Shown here: positions 1 through 7,570 of the stretch, piece after piece
How the letters are laid out: each line of letters starts with the position of its first letter
How positions within the stretch are numbered: position 1 is the first letter of the stretch
Assembly: GCF_042646065.1 (NCBI RefSeq)
Contig: NZ_JBHRTA010000053.1
Coordinates: forward strand, 1-11,484
DNA: 11,484 nucleotides
Direction: 5' to 3'
DNA from: Parapedobacter deserti
Lineage (GTDB): Bacteria; Bacteroidota; Bacteroidia; Sphingobacteriales; Sphingobacteriaceae
Made by a program: the position numbers and the translations under genes
The notes under the pieces: generated by a model
Seen by the model: only the letters and a program-made list of their open reading frames with translations
What the model was told of the DNA's origin: nothing
Database searches by the model: none

Positions 1-315
1 CGTAAGGTCTACGGTGCCGCCCGCACAGGCTACCGCCGGATCGGTGATGACTACATTCGGCAAAGCATGGATGGTCAGCGTCACCGCCGTGCGCGTCAGG
101 CTCACCAGGGCGCCCTTCTGTGCTTCGGCATAATAAATTATCGTTCCTATGCCAGATAGGGAGGGGTTGGCAACCACATTTCCATTCGTTGCCGCATCGT
201 ACCAGACGATGGTCTGGCCGTCGGGCACTGAAGCGGCCGCCGTAAGTGTCGGCACCGGTGTTTCGGCACATGCATCCATGTCGCCACCGCTCACCGGCGC
301 GGCCGGAACCGATGG
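1..315 (-). repeat. Ig-like module, proximal copy of a 105-codon repeat
   Basis: It begins PSVPAAPVSGGDMDAC, includes IVWYDAATNG, YYAEAQKG and TRTAVTLTIHALPN, and ends with TVDLT at the window edge. The gene is still open at position 1, so the repeat probably continues to the left in the same order as the sequence below position 2377. Confidence 0.75.
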
Positions 316-3300
316 GAGCGCCGTAGTGACCGCAGTATTGTTGGCGAGGTCCGCATCATCCGTGTCGGTCGATACTTCGACCGTATTGACCAGGTCCTCG
401 CTCATCGTGTCTGACGGCTGTATCGTCACTTCGTAAGTGACGGCTGCGCCGTCGGGCAATAACAGTATCGTCTGGTCCAAATCGCCCGAACCAGCGGTTC
501 CCGGCAAAAATACGGTACCGGCAGTCACCTGGGCTGTCCATCCCAGCATCGTGGCACCCGGAGGAACGACGTCCCGTACCCGGACACCCTCGGCATATGC
601 AGGGCCATTGTTTGTGACGGTAATTACGTATTCCACGGCTGAGCCGGGCACATAACCGGGCTGGCCGATATCTTTCAGCGCTTTGGTCACCGCTACGTCG
701 GCGCCATTGACGGACGTCAACGTTACCTCATCGAAAACGCTGCAATCGCCTTCGGTTACCGTCCACCGCAAGGTAACCGAAGTGTTAGGGGACAAGGTAA
801 TCGTTGCATTAGGACTGGTAGGATCAACGAACTCAGCGGGCTGCTCCGTCGATACGACAGACCATATTCCGGTGCCGAGTGTCGGCGTATTTGCAGCCAG
901 CGTAAAGGTGTTGTTATGGAATTTCGTTTGGTCAGCGCCCGCATTTGCGGTCAACTCACCCGTTACGGTAACGGTTACGGCATCAGTCGGTGCAGATTCG
1001 CATGTCAGGCCATTGGCCGTAGCGACCGTGATCCGGCGGTACTGTATGGTATTGGTCGCCGCGTCCGGCTGGTACGTCGCATCGCTGGCACCTGTAACTG
1101 CCGACCATGACGTCCCATCGGGCGAAGATTCCCAACGATAAGTTATGGTGCCGGTACCCGTACCCGTTGCCACCGAAGTCAATGCTTCCGGGGTTTCCCC
1201 GTAGCAGATCGCTTGGTCCGCACCGATGCTGCCCGCTCCCGGTGTGTCATTAACCATCAATGTAAACGACGACTCCGTTGTGCAACCCGCTGTAGTAGCC
1301 GCATATTGATACAACGTATACGTTCCGGCCGCGGAAATCACATCACCCACCATATACCGCGTGCCATTTGCGCCGGCTTCGGTATAGTAAGCGCGATCGC
1401 CGGTCAGGTCCGTACCCGTAATTTCCGGGAGTGTAAACGGACCGCACACCACCTGATCGTCCAACGGATCAATGACCGGTTGCGCATTAATGGTCAATGT
1501 CACAGCGGTCCGTGTCTCACTCTCACAATCGCCATTGCCAGCTTCCGCGTAATAGGTGATCGAGCCCACCGCATTCAGCACGGGCGAAGCAACGGCATTG
1601 CCGCCTGTAGGTGCATCATACCAGGTAACGGTGATCCCCGCAGGTACAAGTGCCTCGGCCGTCAGGGTCTGGATTGGCGCGGTTGCGCACTCCTCCTGGT
1701 CTCCGCCGCTCACCGGAGCAGCGGGGACTTCGGGCGCTTCCGCAACGGTAACGGTAATCGGAGTCGCATCGCATCCACCGGCGATCAGCCGCATCGCGGC
1801 CTCATAAGTGCCCGCAGGCACATCGGTGAAGATGGGAGACGACTGATATACCGGTGTTTCACCGGTCTGATAAACCGCATACTCATAAACCGGATCTACT
1901 GGAAATTCGATTTGTCCTAACGGATTGTCACAGTCCGGCTGAACCACCACGGGTGTATAGGTGGTGGGGGTCGGACTGATGACCACCTCCAGCGCTTCGC
2001 TCACGCAGCCGGGTACGGATGTATGCTGGGCCGTTACCAGATAGGTGCCGGGAGCAACGTTTTCAAATAGCGGGTCGGACTGGTAGTCCACGCCGTTGAT
2101 GGAATATTCGAAACCTGCGCCTATGGGGTCAGTGATGTTTATCGATCCCGTTCCCACCACACAATCCGGATGCGTAACGATAACCACCGGCCGGTCAACG
2201 AATTGGACATTTACCGGCGCAATCGTGCTGCAGCCCGTCGCCGGATCGGTGCCCTTGATGTAATAGATGCCCGAGGCCGTTACAGCCGCCGGATCGGTCA
2301 GCTCCATGGTTCCCGCTGCATCGGTATGGTAACTATACACCAAGCCGCCATCACTTCCTGCGGTGACCGCCGCAGCGGTAAGGTCGATCGCATTGCCCGA
2401 GCAGGTGATCGCCGGGTCGGAGATTACCACGTTGGGCAGGGCGTATATCGTTAATGTCACCGCCGTACGCGTTTCGCTCACCAGCACACCCTTCTGCGCT
2501 TCAGCATAATAGGTTACGGTACCGATCGCATCCAGCACAGGGCTGGCAACCACATCGCCCCCTGTCGGCGCGTCGTACCACACCACAGTCTGTCCAGCCG
2601 GAACCGTCGCGGACGCTGTCAATGTCTGCACGGGGTCTTCTGCGCATGCCTCCTGGTCGCCCCCGCTCACCGGCGCAGCCGGAACCGAAGGCAGTGCTGC
2701 GGTGGTTGCCGTATTGTCCGTTTCATCCGGATCTTCCGTGATGCTGGTCACGGTGGCCGTATTCACCAAATCATCAGTTAAATCAGCAGCGGTTTCTACG
2801 GTAACCTCATATGTTACGATCCCACCGCTCGGCAGCACCGGGATCGTTTCGCTCAAGCCATTTGTGCCAGAGCCATTCGGCAGGATTACGTCGCCGGCTA
2901 CGACGGTGGCTGTCCAGCCGGAAATGGTTGAACCAGCAGGTGCGGTATCATCAATATTCACATCGCGGGCATCGCTAGGGCCATCGTTGGCGACCGTGAT
3001 CACGTAGATTACGTCTTCGCCCGGGATATATCCTTGCTGCGTATCGTCAGCTAATTCCTTCGTTACCGAAACCGAAGCGACCGGTGCCGCTGGAAGGGGT
3101 GTCGTTGTGCAGGCGTCACAACCGGGAGCCGGGTCTGGCGTAACCGTGGTCACTTCAACGGTGTTGCTCAGATCGCCTATCCGGCCGGAGCCGGTTGCTA
3201 AGGTGACCTCATAGACCACTTCTGCGCCATTCGGAAATAACGCAATGGTTTCCGCCAAATCTCCCGTACCGGAAGCATTCAGCAAATCAACCGTACCTGC

Positions 3301-6300
3301 GGTAACGGTAGCCGTCCAACTACTGATAGCCGTTCCCGATGGCGCCACATCGGTTACCGTTACGTCTACCGCATCCTCCGGACCGTTGTTGGTGATGGTA
3401 ATCGTGTACACAACGTCCTCTCCCGGTGCGTAGGAAACCTGTGTAGCTTCTTGCAATTTCTTCACTGTTACGAGGTCGGCCGAATCCCGAGCGATCAGGA
3501 TGGTATCAAGTACCGAACATCCGTCCGGAAAATCAACTTTGATGGCGTATTCGCCGGGCTCCGTGACCACGAGTTCGCTGGCGGTGCCGATGACTGCACC
3601 GTCCTTCTTCCATTCGTATTGCGATAATGGCGATCCAAAAAAGCCATCCGTCGAAATGGTGTACGGAAATTCGGCGTCGCTCAGGCTCACATCTGGTCCA
3701 AGCCCCTCAATCGGCGCCGCGCCATCGTAGGGAGCGATGTCCCAGCCCGTATTGCCGCCCAAGTCCGAGCTGTGCGAGCCGGCAGTGAATTCAGCTCCTC
3801 CGACGGCTGATATGCGCTGGAGGCGAACGTAATCGAATTCGACCGCACCGGAAGCCTTAGTGACGGTCGCATTGGCCGACATACTGCTACTGGTAATTTC
3901 GGTCAATCGGCAGGGCGTGCCACTGCCAAACCACTCGTCGGTAATCGTCGTATTTGTCCCTGCGGTAAATGTGTACATATTGCCCGGGAAAAATATCAGG
4001 GTATCGATCGTATTGTTTGTTCCGTAGACGGCTCCGCTACCTTTGTACTCGACCCTTCCGAACGTACTGTTATCACCCAGAATACCGATAGCCGAGCTTG
4101 TGCTGGGATCCGTAAAGGTGACCGACCCGATCGCAGCATTCGAGAACCGTGCGTAATTACTCAAGGTGCCGGATACATTCATCACATTGTAGTTGAGCCC
4201 ATCGATATAGACCCGCTGCGCATTAATCACCGAATTATCCGCATTGAGTGTCCGATTGGCAAATTCGCCGGTGTACGCCCACACCCTTGTGTTGACTATG
4301 GTGTTACTGATATCCACATGGATATCCGTATCGTTATTGTAATTATTCAGCGTATCTATGGTTAACACAATATCTGAAGCATCAAACGTGCCGCTAAACA
4401 ACCGGATCGACGTTTGGTTATTGCTGAAATCAGCCGGGATCCGAAGTCCGCCGACTCCATTTGCTTTGCGCACCACCACGTCAAAGTTGCCCAATGGCTG
4501 GCCATTTAGCGTGGTTGCCTCATTGCCTTTAAATGAAATGGTCGCATTTATCGTTACACCGGTGCCCGCATCGAACAATGAACCGAAAGATTCCATTTCC
4601 CAGCCCATGGTTCGATTCAGGACTGGCGCATTGGCTGCCCCTTGCCAACTCATGTTGCGGAAATAGGCATTGCCTGCACTGACGGTTACCGTTTTCGAAC
4701 CCGGCGTGAACCCGCTGTTCGCGTCGAAATACACATCGTTGTTTACGGTGGGTATACATGCGCCCCCTGGCCCACCCGGGGTCGTACTCCAATGCAACGC
4801 ATCGTTCCAGTCGCCCGCGCCGCCTATCCAATACCGTGGGTCGTCATCCGATGCGTCAATATTCCATCCGGTATTGCCGCCAGCATCTGCACCCGAAAAG
4901 CTAATGGGAAGGCTCAGGCTGCCACCACCACCGGTAGCGACAATATTTTCCATATACACATTGGTAATGTTTACTTCGGCGTCTGCACCGAATTGCAATG
5001 TGCTCGCTCCGGTTTCGCTCCGTATCTCCCCAAGGCCGCTGCAATCGGGGTGTACTGCCTGGAAGTACTTTTCGATCCGGTTGGTGGTGCCGGTATACAT
5101 GCGAAGGTTGCGGTTTTCCCCGACAATGAGCGAATCAATGACATTCCCGGATCCTCGGATCATACCACGGCCCTTGAATTCCAGTGTACCGATAATGTTA
5201 TTACCATGTATTATGGCATCGCTCGTAGACGATGGATTGCTAAACGTCAGAAAATCGATCGTCGCATTGGTGATGTTAAATGCGTTGAAACTTGTCGGGC
5301 TGCCCTCCACGCGATAGAATGTCCCGGTCCGGATATCCAGCTTGTTGTTAGCGAGCACATAGGAGCCCGCCGCATCGGTCGTTTTCGCGTCGTTCAGGAA
5401 CTCCCAATTGTTTACCGTAATGGATGCATCGCGCATATGCAGCACCCCGCCCAATGACTGAATAGCCGCAAACGCATGGATGTTTATGGTCCTGTCCGCC
5501 ACATTTACATCCCCGCGCAGCCAATTGATGATGCCCTGCGGATTGCTCCAGTCGTCTGCCAACGTAACCGTTCCCATGTCCGTGGCGCCCGTTTTGCGGA
5601 TGCGCAGCTCCAGCGCACCTAGCGCACTGCCATTTGTTGTGACCGTCACGTCCGCTTCACCTGCCATGAATAGCATGGCATTCATCGTGACATTTGGGTT
5701 GAGGATTACGGAGCCATACACCCGCAGCAGAAAGTTATTGTTATCGTCGAATATCGGATTGCCCGTGATGCCGGTGGTCCAGGTCATATCACGGCAATAG
5801 GAGTTGCCCGAAGTAGTGACTGTCCCGCCGGCGTTCAAGCCACTGTTTTCGTTGAAAATAACGTCGTCCGTGGTAAACGGGATGCACGCACCGCCTGCGC
5901 CACCGTCACTTTCGCTCCAATGGCTACGGTCGGCCCAATCGCCCGGACCACCCACCCAATAAAGGGTACGGCTTTCCATGGCGGGCGTATTGATGATAAA
6001 ACCCGTATTGCCCTCGTTGTCTATGCCGTTGACCGTGATTGGCGTGATGCTGCCCGTAGCCGCGAGGTTACCCAGCAACACATTATCGATATCAACCTCG
6101 GCATCATCAGCAAAATGAATCGTACCCGCGTTACTTCCGGTGATTTCCGTGAATCCGTCGCATGAGACGCCGCCGGCACGGAAGTATTTATTGATGGTAA
6201 TATCCCTAGCGATATAAATGTTCTTATTCGGTGCAGTCAACAGGGAATCGAAAACATGTCCGCCATTATTGGCGGTAAACGTACCGCCGACTTCCGCATA

Positions 6301-7293
6301 TTCGATTACATTGTTTACCCCGCCGATGCCGAAGACCCCCACTGTACCGTTTTCGGCGAACGAAAGGTACCGGATATTATTGTTGCCCCGTATCACACCT
6401 GATCCCAAAAAAATCAATGAATCAATGGTGTTATTGTCCTGGACACGTGCATTGGATGATACTAAGGGGCTGGTAAACGTCAATTTCCTGAACGTGGTAT
6501 TGAAGACGGAAAAGAGGTCGTTGCCGGGGTTGTGGTGCAAGGCTTCCATCACATCGAATTCACCACCGTCAAGCATCAAGCGGATCCCCACCTGAACAAA
6601 AGAACCCGCTGCAGCCACGGTCTTATTGGCGCCGCGGAAATAAAAATTGCGCGAGACCAGCAGTTCGCCGCCGGAGATATCCAAATGCCGCACGTTGCTG
6701 TTTTCGCTATTAAAATTGAATGTCGACAGTTTCCGTCCTGATGCATTCAATGTACCTGCCGTAAGCGTTATGCCGTATGTGTTATTAGCCGTCGTCGCCG
6801 TGTTTATCAGATCGTCCGCCAATGTCAGTACGCTTCCCGGTTTGTTGATTGTAATGTTCAGAATGCTGTTTATATCGCCGTTGGTCGTCAGTGTAGCCGG
6901 ATTTGATCCCGCAAACTCCAAACTTACGCTGTTGCTGTAGGTAACCGTTGGCTGTAAGGTAAGATTTCCGTGTACAAACAATATACTTGATCCCCCCCGT
7001 GCGAGAATGGGATTGTTAGGCACACCACTCTCCCAGGTCATATTTCTACAAAACGCATTGGCATCCAAGGTGACGGTACGCGCTGCTACGGTTGTGCCAA
7101 AGCCACTGTACGCGCCAAAGAACACGTTATCGCCCGCAGCAGGCACGATACTCGGTGCGCTTCCAGTGGGACTTCCCAACCTCCAGTTGTTTATATTGCT
7201 CCAGTTACTTCCACCGCCTACCCAATAGTAATCGGCGGCCTGCACTTGAAAAATTGAGAAAAATAGAAAACAGGTAAATAAAGCTCTTTTCAT
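1..7293 (-). CDS. Giant modular surface adhesin, 3' end cut by the window edge
   Basis: An open frame of 2431 codons runs from ATG at 7293-7291 to position 1 with no stop codon. Residues 1-19 form a Sec signal peptide (basic start, hydrophobic core, VQA cleavage site before ADYYW). Then come three tandem YW(V/I)GG units (about 22-444, 445-820, 821-1186), an Ig-like domain (1187-1270), DUF11 domains (about 1272-1401 and 1408-1530), mixed Ig-like and SprB-like modules (1535-2192), a third DUF11 (2200-2325) and an Ig-like module cut at the edge. The protein is rich in T, V, G, D and N and poor in lysine, as extracellular beta-sandwich proteins are. Proteins of this build in Bacteroidota are usually exported by type IX secretion and act in adhesion or gliding. 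The C-terminal sorting domain would lie beyond position 1, so that role is inferred. It has its own divergent promoter, shared region with the sensor kinase. No Shine-Dalgarno site is visible, which is normal for the phylum. The gene is certain; the exact function is not. Confidence 0.93.
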   Translation of the reverse strand, partial: MKRALFTCFLFFSIFQVQAADYYWVGGGSNWSNINNWRLGSPTGSAPSIVPAAGDNVFFGAYSGFGTTVAARTVTLDANAFCRNMTWESGVPNNPILARGGSSILFVHGNLTLQPTVTYSNSVSLEFAGSNPATLTTNGDINSILNITINKPGSVLTLADDLINTATTANNTYGITLTAGTLNASGRKLSTFNFNSENSNVRHLDISGGELLVSRNFYFRGANKTVAAAGSFVQVGIRLMLDGGEFDVMEALHHNPGNDLFSVFNTTFRKLTFTSPLVSSNARVQDNNTIDSLIFLGSGVIRGNNNIRYLSFAENGTVGVFGIGGVNNVIEYAEVGGTFTANNGGHVFDSLLTAPNKNIYIARDITINKYFRAGGVSCDGFTEITGSNAGTIHFADDAEVDIDNVLLGNLAATGSITPITVNGIDNEGNTGFIINTPAMESRTLYWVGGPGDWADRSHWSESDGGAGGACIPFTTDDVIFNENSGLNAGGTVTTSGNSYCRDMTWTTGITGNPIFDDNNNFLLRVYGSVILNPNVTMNAMLFMAGEADVTVTTNGSALGALELRIRKTGATDMGTVTLADDWSNPQGIINWLRGDVNVADRTINIHAFAAIQSLGGVLHMRDASITVNNWEFLNDAKTTDAAGSYVLANNKLDIRTGTFYRVEGSPTSFNAFNITNATIDFLTFSNPSSTSDAIIHGNNIIGTLEFKGRGMIRGSGNVIDSLIVGENRNLRMYTGTTNRIEKYFQAVHPDCSGLGEIRSETGASTLQFGADAEVNITNVYMENIVATGGGGSLSLPISFSGADAGGNTGWNIDASDDDPRYWIGGAGDWNDALHWSTTPGGPGGACIPTVNNDVYFDANSGFTPGSKTVTVSAGNAYFRNMSWQGAANAPVLNRTMGWEMESFGSLFDAGTGVTINATISFKGNEATTLNGQPLGNFDVVVRKANGVGGLRIPADFSNNQTSIRLFSGTFDASDIVLTIDTLNNYNNDTDIHVDISNTIVNTRVWAYTGEFANRTLNADNSVINAQRVYIDGLNYNVMNVSGTLSNYARFSNAAIGSVTFTDPSTSSAIGILGDNSTFGRVEYKGSGAVYGTNNTIDTLIFFPGNMYTFTAGTNTTITDEWFGSGTPCRLTEITSSSMSANATVTKASGAVEFDYVRLQRISAVGGAEFTAGSHSSDLGGNTGWDIAPYDGAAPIEGLGPDVSLSDAEFPYTISTDGFFGSPLSQYEWKKDGAVIGTASELVVTEPGEYAIKVDFPDGCSVLDTILIARDSADLVTVKKLQEATQVSYAPGEDVVYTITITNNGPEDAVDVTVTDVAPSGTAISSWTATVTAGTVDLLNASGTGDLAETIALFPNGAEVVYEVTLATGSGRIGDLSNTVEVTTVTPDPAPGCDACTTTPLPAAPVASVSVTKELADDTQQGYIPGEDVIYVITVANDGPSDARDVNIDDTAPAGSTISGWTATVVAGDVILPNGSGTNGLSETIPVLPSGGIVTYEVTVETAADLTDDLVNTATVTSITEDPDETDNTATTAALPSVPAAPVSGGDQEACAEDPVQTLTASATVPAGQTVVWYDAPTGGDVVASPVLDAIGTVTYYAEAQKGVLVSETRTAVTLTIYALPNVVISDPAITCSGNAIDLTAAAVTAGSDGGLVYSYHTDAAGTMELTDPAAVTASGIYYIKGTDPATGCSTIAPVNVQFVDRPVVIVTHPDCVVGTGSINITDPIGAGFEYSINGVDYQSDPLFENVAPGTYLVTAQHTSVPGCVSEALEVVISPTPTTYTPVVVQPDCDNPLGQIEFPVDPVYEYAVYQTGETPVYQSSPIFTDVPAGTYEAAMRLIAGGCDATPITVTVAEAPEVPAAPVSGGDQEECATAPIQTLTAEALVPAGITVTWYDAPTGGNAVASPVLNAVGSITYYAEAGNGDCESETRTAVTLTINAQPVIDPLDDQVVCGPFTLPEITGTDLTGDRAYYTEAGANGTRYMVGDVISAAGTYTLYQYAATTAGCTTESSFTLMVNDTPGAGSIGADQAICYGETPEALTSVATGTGTGTITYRWESSPDGTSWSAVTGASDATYQPDAATNTIQYRRITVATANGLTCESAPTDAVTVTVTGELTANAGADQTKFHNNTFTLAANTPTLGTGIWSVVSTEQPAEFVDPTSPNATITLSPNTSVTLRWTVTEGDCSVFDEVTLTSVNGADVAVTKALKDIGQPGYVPGSAVEYVITVTNNGPAYAEGVRVRDVVPPGATMLGWTAQVTAGTVFLPGTAGSGDLDQTILLLPDGAAVTYEVTIQPSDTMSEDLVNTVEVSTDTDDADLANNTAVTTALPSVPAAPVSGGDMDACAETPVPTLTAAASVPDGQTIVWYDAATNGNVVANPSLSGIGTIIYYAEAQKGALVSLTRTAVTLTIHALPNVVITDPAVACAGGTVDLT
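316..696 (-). other. DUF11 domain 3 of the adhesin
   Basis: It begins VAVTKALKDIGQ and contains AVEYVITVTNNGP, RDVVPPGAT, VTYEVTI and LVNTVEVST. It matches DUF11 domain 2 residue for residue in length and leads straight into the Ig-like module at 1-315, as domain 2 leads into the copy at 2377-2691. Confidence 0.8.
720..1476 (-). other. Three further Ig/PKD-like modules of the adhesin
   Basis: Reading along the protein, the first is a module with VVCGPFTLPEITG and GTYTLYQYA (about 1240-1476). The second contains ADQAICYGETPEALTS and ITYRWESSPDGTSW (about 965-1240). The third has NAGADQTKFHNNTFTLAAN and GTGIWSVVS (about 720-960). All three are motif types common in Bacteroidota surface proteins, where they act as repeated structural spacers. 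Domain borders are approximate. Confidence 0.65.
1477..1728 (-). repeat. Ig-like module, diverged middle copy
   Basis: It has the same skeleton as the modules at 1-315 and 2377-2691: VPAAPVSGGDQEEC, TVTWYDAPTGG, ITYYAEAGNG and TRTAVTLTIN. The QKG of the other copies is replaced by GNGDCES, which adds a cysteine, and the segment after TLTIN differs. It is therefore an older copy, outside the 2376-bp-spaced pair. Confidence 0.7.
1765..2160 (-). other. Two SprB-like repeat modules
   Basis: The first module contains GAGFEYSINGVDYQS, FENVAPGTYLVTA and CVSEALEVVI. The second contains YEYAVYQTGETPVYQSS, FTDVPAGTYEAA and CDATPITVTV. The pattern F.YSI.G..YQS...F..V..GTY.V resembles the short repeats of SprB, the gliding adhesin of Flavobacterium. 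This is a likeness seen by eye and was not tested by profile search. Confidence 0.6.
2377..2691 (-). repeat. Ig-like module, distal copy of a 105-codon repeat
   Basis: It begins PSVPAAPVSGGDQEAC, includes VVWYDAPTGG, YYAEAQKG and TRTAVTLTIYALPN, and ends with AIDLT. It aligns without gaps to 1-315; by hand count 78 of 105 residues are identical. The WYDA..GG core and the SGGD..C start are typical of Ig-like repeats in Bacteroidota surface proteins. Confidence 0.75.
2692..3072 (-). other. DUF11 domain 2 of the adhesin
   Basis: It begins VSVTKELADD and contains GEDVIYVITVANDGPSDA, DDTAPAGST, VTYEVTV and LVNTATV. It aligns without a net gap to DUF11 domain 3 at 316-696, exactly 2376 bp away. 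The pair is the first half of a longer duplicated block. Confidence 0.8.
3090..3480 (-). other. DUF11 domain 1 of the adhesin
   Basis: The segment reads ADLVTVKKLQEA, then GEDVVYTITITNNGPEDA, VTDVAPSGT, and near its end SNTVEVTT. This is the standard DUF11 (PF01345) pattern: a V.K start, a YTITVTNNGP strand, a TD..P.G turn, and a final NTV.V strand. DUF11 domains are extracellular beta-sandwich spacers in large surface proteins. Confidence 0.8.
3484..3735 (-). other. Ig-like domain of the adhesin (residues 1187-1270)
   Basis: Residues 1187-1270 contain YEWKKDGAVIG, then GEYAIKVDFPDGC and DTILIARDS. The tryptophan in the third strand and the tyrosine-containing GEY corner are typical of Ig-like or PKD-like domains found before gliding-associated C-termini in Bacteroidota. 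It separates the YW units from the DUF11 part. Confidence 0.65.
3736..4833 (-). repeat. Adhesin YWIGG unit C (residues 821-1186)
   Basis: The third unit opens with RYWIGGAGDWNDALHWS, then GGPGGACIP, NDVYFDANSG and YFRNMSW. The cysteine of the YCRDM motif is replaced by phenylalanine here. Its end motifs are CRLTEITSSS and GGNTGWDI. It is followed by a short linker and an Ig-like domain instead of another YW unit, so the array has three copies. Confidence 0.75.
4834..5961 (-). repeat. Adhesin YWVGG unit B (residues 445-820)
   Basis: The second unit opens with LYWVGGPGDWADRSHWS, then GGAGGACIP, DDVIFNENSG and YCRDMTW. The middle holds repeated short motifs of the type IRGSGNVIDSLIV. It ends with CSGLGEIRSETG and GGNTGWN. 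The order of landmark motifs matches units A and C, which shows tandem duplication at protein level. The DNA has diverged, so these are old duplications rather than recent ones. Confidence 0.75.
5962..7230 (-). repeat. Adhesin YWVGG unit A (residues 22-444)
   Basis: This is the first and longest of three homologous protein units. It opens with YYWVGGGSNW, then an NW where the other units have HWS, then DNVFF, then FCRNMTW. The middle carries asparagine-rich, short beta-strand-like stretches such as TIDSLIFLGSG and GNNNIRYLSF, which resemble a stacked beta-helix. It ends with CDGFTEITG followed by EGNTGFII. Compared with units B and C it has about 50 more residues and lacks the glycine-rich GGAGG..CIP segment near the start. 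It sits directly after the signal peptide, so it would be the outermost or first-exported part of the mature protein. I do not recognise a named family for the whole unit. Confidence 0.75.
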
Positions 7294-7373
7294 AGTGGAT
7301 GTTTATTAACAATAAAAAATAGAACCTGAAAGCGGCAAGCCCGTTCCATCAGTGCCTTTCATTAGTAGCTGCA

Positions 7374-7381
7374 CAAATATA
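7374..7381 (-). promoter_or_regulatory. Candidate -7 box of the adhesin promoter (TATATTTG)
   Basis: On the minus strand this is TATATTTG, a full match to the Bacteroidota -7 consensus TAnnTTTG. It lies about 80 bp before the adhesin ATG, which would give a leader of roughly 75 nt. No TTG of a -33 box is visible at the usual spacing; a palindrome occupies that place instead. The start site is inferred. Confidence 0.55.
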
Positions 7382-7394
7382 TTTAACTAGATAC

Positions 7395-7408
7395 CCCATG
7401 ATCATGGG
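7395..7408. promoter_or_regulatory. Perfect 14-bp palindrome CCCATGATCATGGG, operator candidate
   Basis: The sequence CCCATGATCATGGG is its own reverse complement. It lies at about -27 to -40 relative to the inferred adhesin start site, where the -33 box would be, and about 84 bp before the kinase-side box at 7492. A dimeric regulator is the natural reader of such a site, and the LuxR-type regulator in this window is one candidate. Binding is inferred only. Confidence 0.45.
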
Positions 7409-7491
7409 CTTTCCTTGAAATACTTCTCGAAAGCATCGTGTTTATTTCCTAGAATATTTTCTATGCAAGCGCACAGCCGTTTACAATTTCT

Positions 7492-7499
7492 TATATTTG
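7492..7499 (+). promoter_or_regulatory. Candidate -7 box of the kinase promoter (TATATTTG)
   Basis: TATATTTG matches TAnnTTTG and is identical to the box used by the adhesin on the other strand. It lies 71 bp before ATG 7571 but downstream of ATG 7415, so it supports 7571 as the true kinase start. No convincing -33 TTG was found. Confidence 0.5.
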
Positions 7500-7570
7500 G
7501 ACAATGTTCCCGACGCATCAGGAAACTTGCTAATCTTAAACATCGATCTAACTATAGCTTTTCATACAGA

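Larger units (their letters stand above)
7294..7570. other. Divergent intergenic region between adhesin and kinase
   Basis: This 277-bp stretch is AT-rich compared with the adhesin gene. It holds one TATATTTG box per strand and the 14-bp palindrome at 7395-7408. The frame of the kinase stays open back to ATG 7415, but the 52 extra codons (rich in S, R, F and L) show no domain or signal peptide and precede the real signal sequence, so I treat them as untranslated. Confidence 0.6.

Noticed and set aside
1..3072. Regularly spaced repeats that could suggest a CRISPR array or satellite DNA
   Set aside because: The repeats are hundreds of bases long, keep the reading frame and encode DUF11 and Ig-like domains; there are no short identical repeats with unique spacers.
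149..7277. Many plus-strand open frames of 60-271 codons, such as 1213-1920, 4642-5457 and 4670-5317
   Set aside because: They lie antisense to the continuous adhesin frame, show no domain pattern, and overlap one another; the minus-strand frame explains the region.
7270..7293. Possible lipoprotein signal in the adhesin N-terminus (LFTC)
   Set aside because: The cysteine is at residue 8, before the hydrophobic core is complete, and the residue before it is threonine; a standard signal peptidase I site at VQA fits better.
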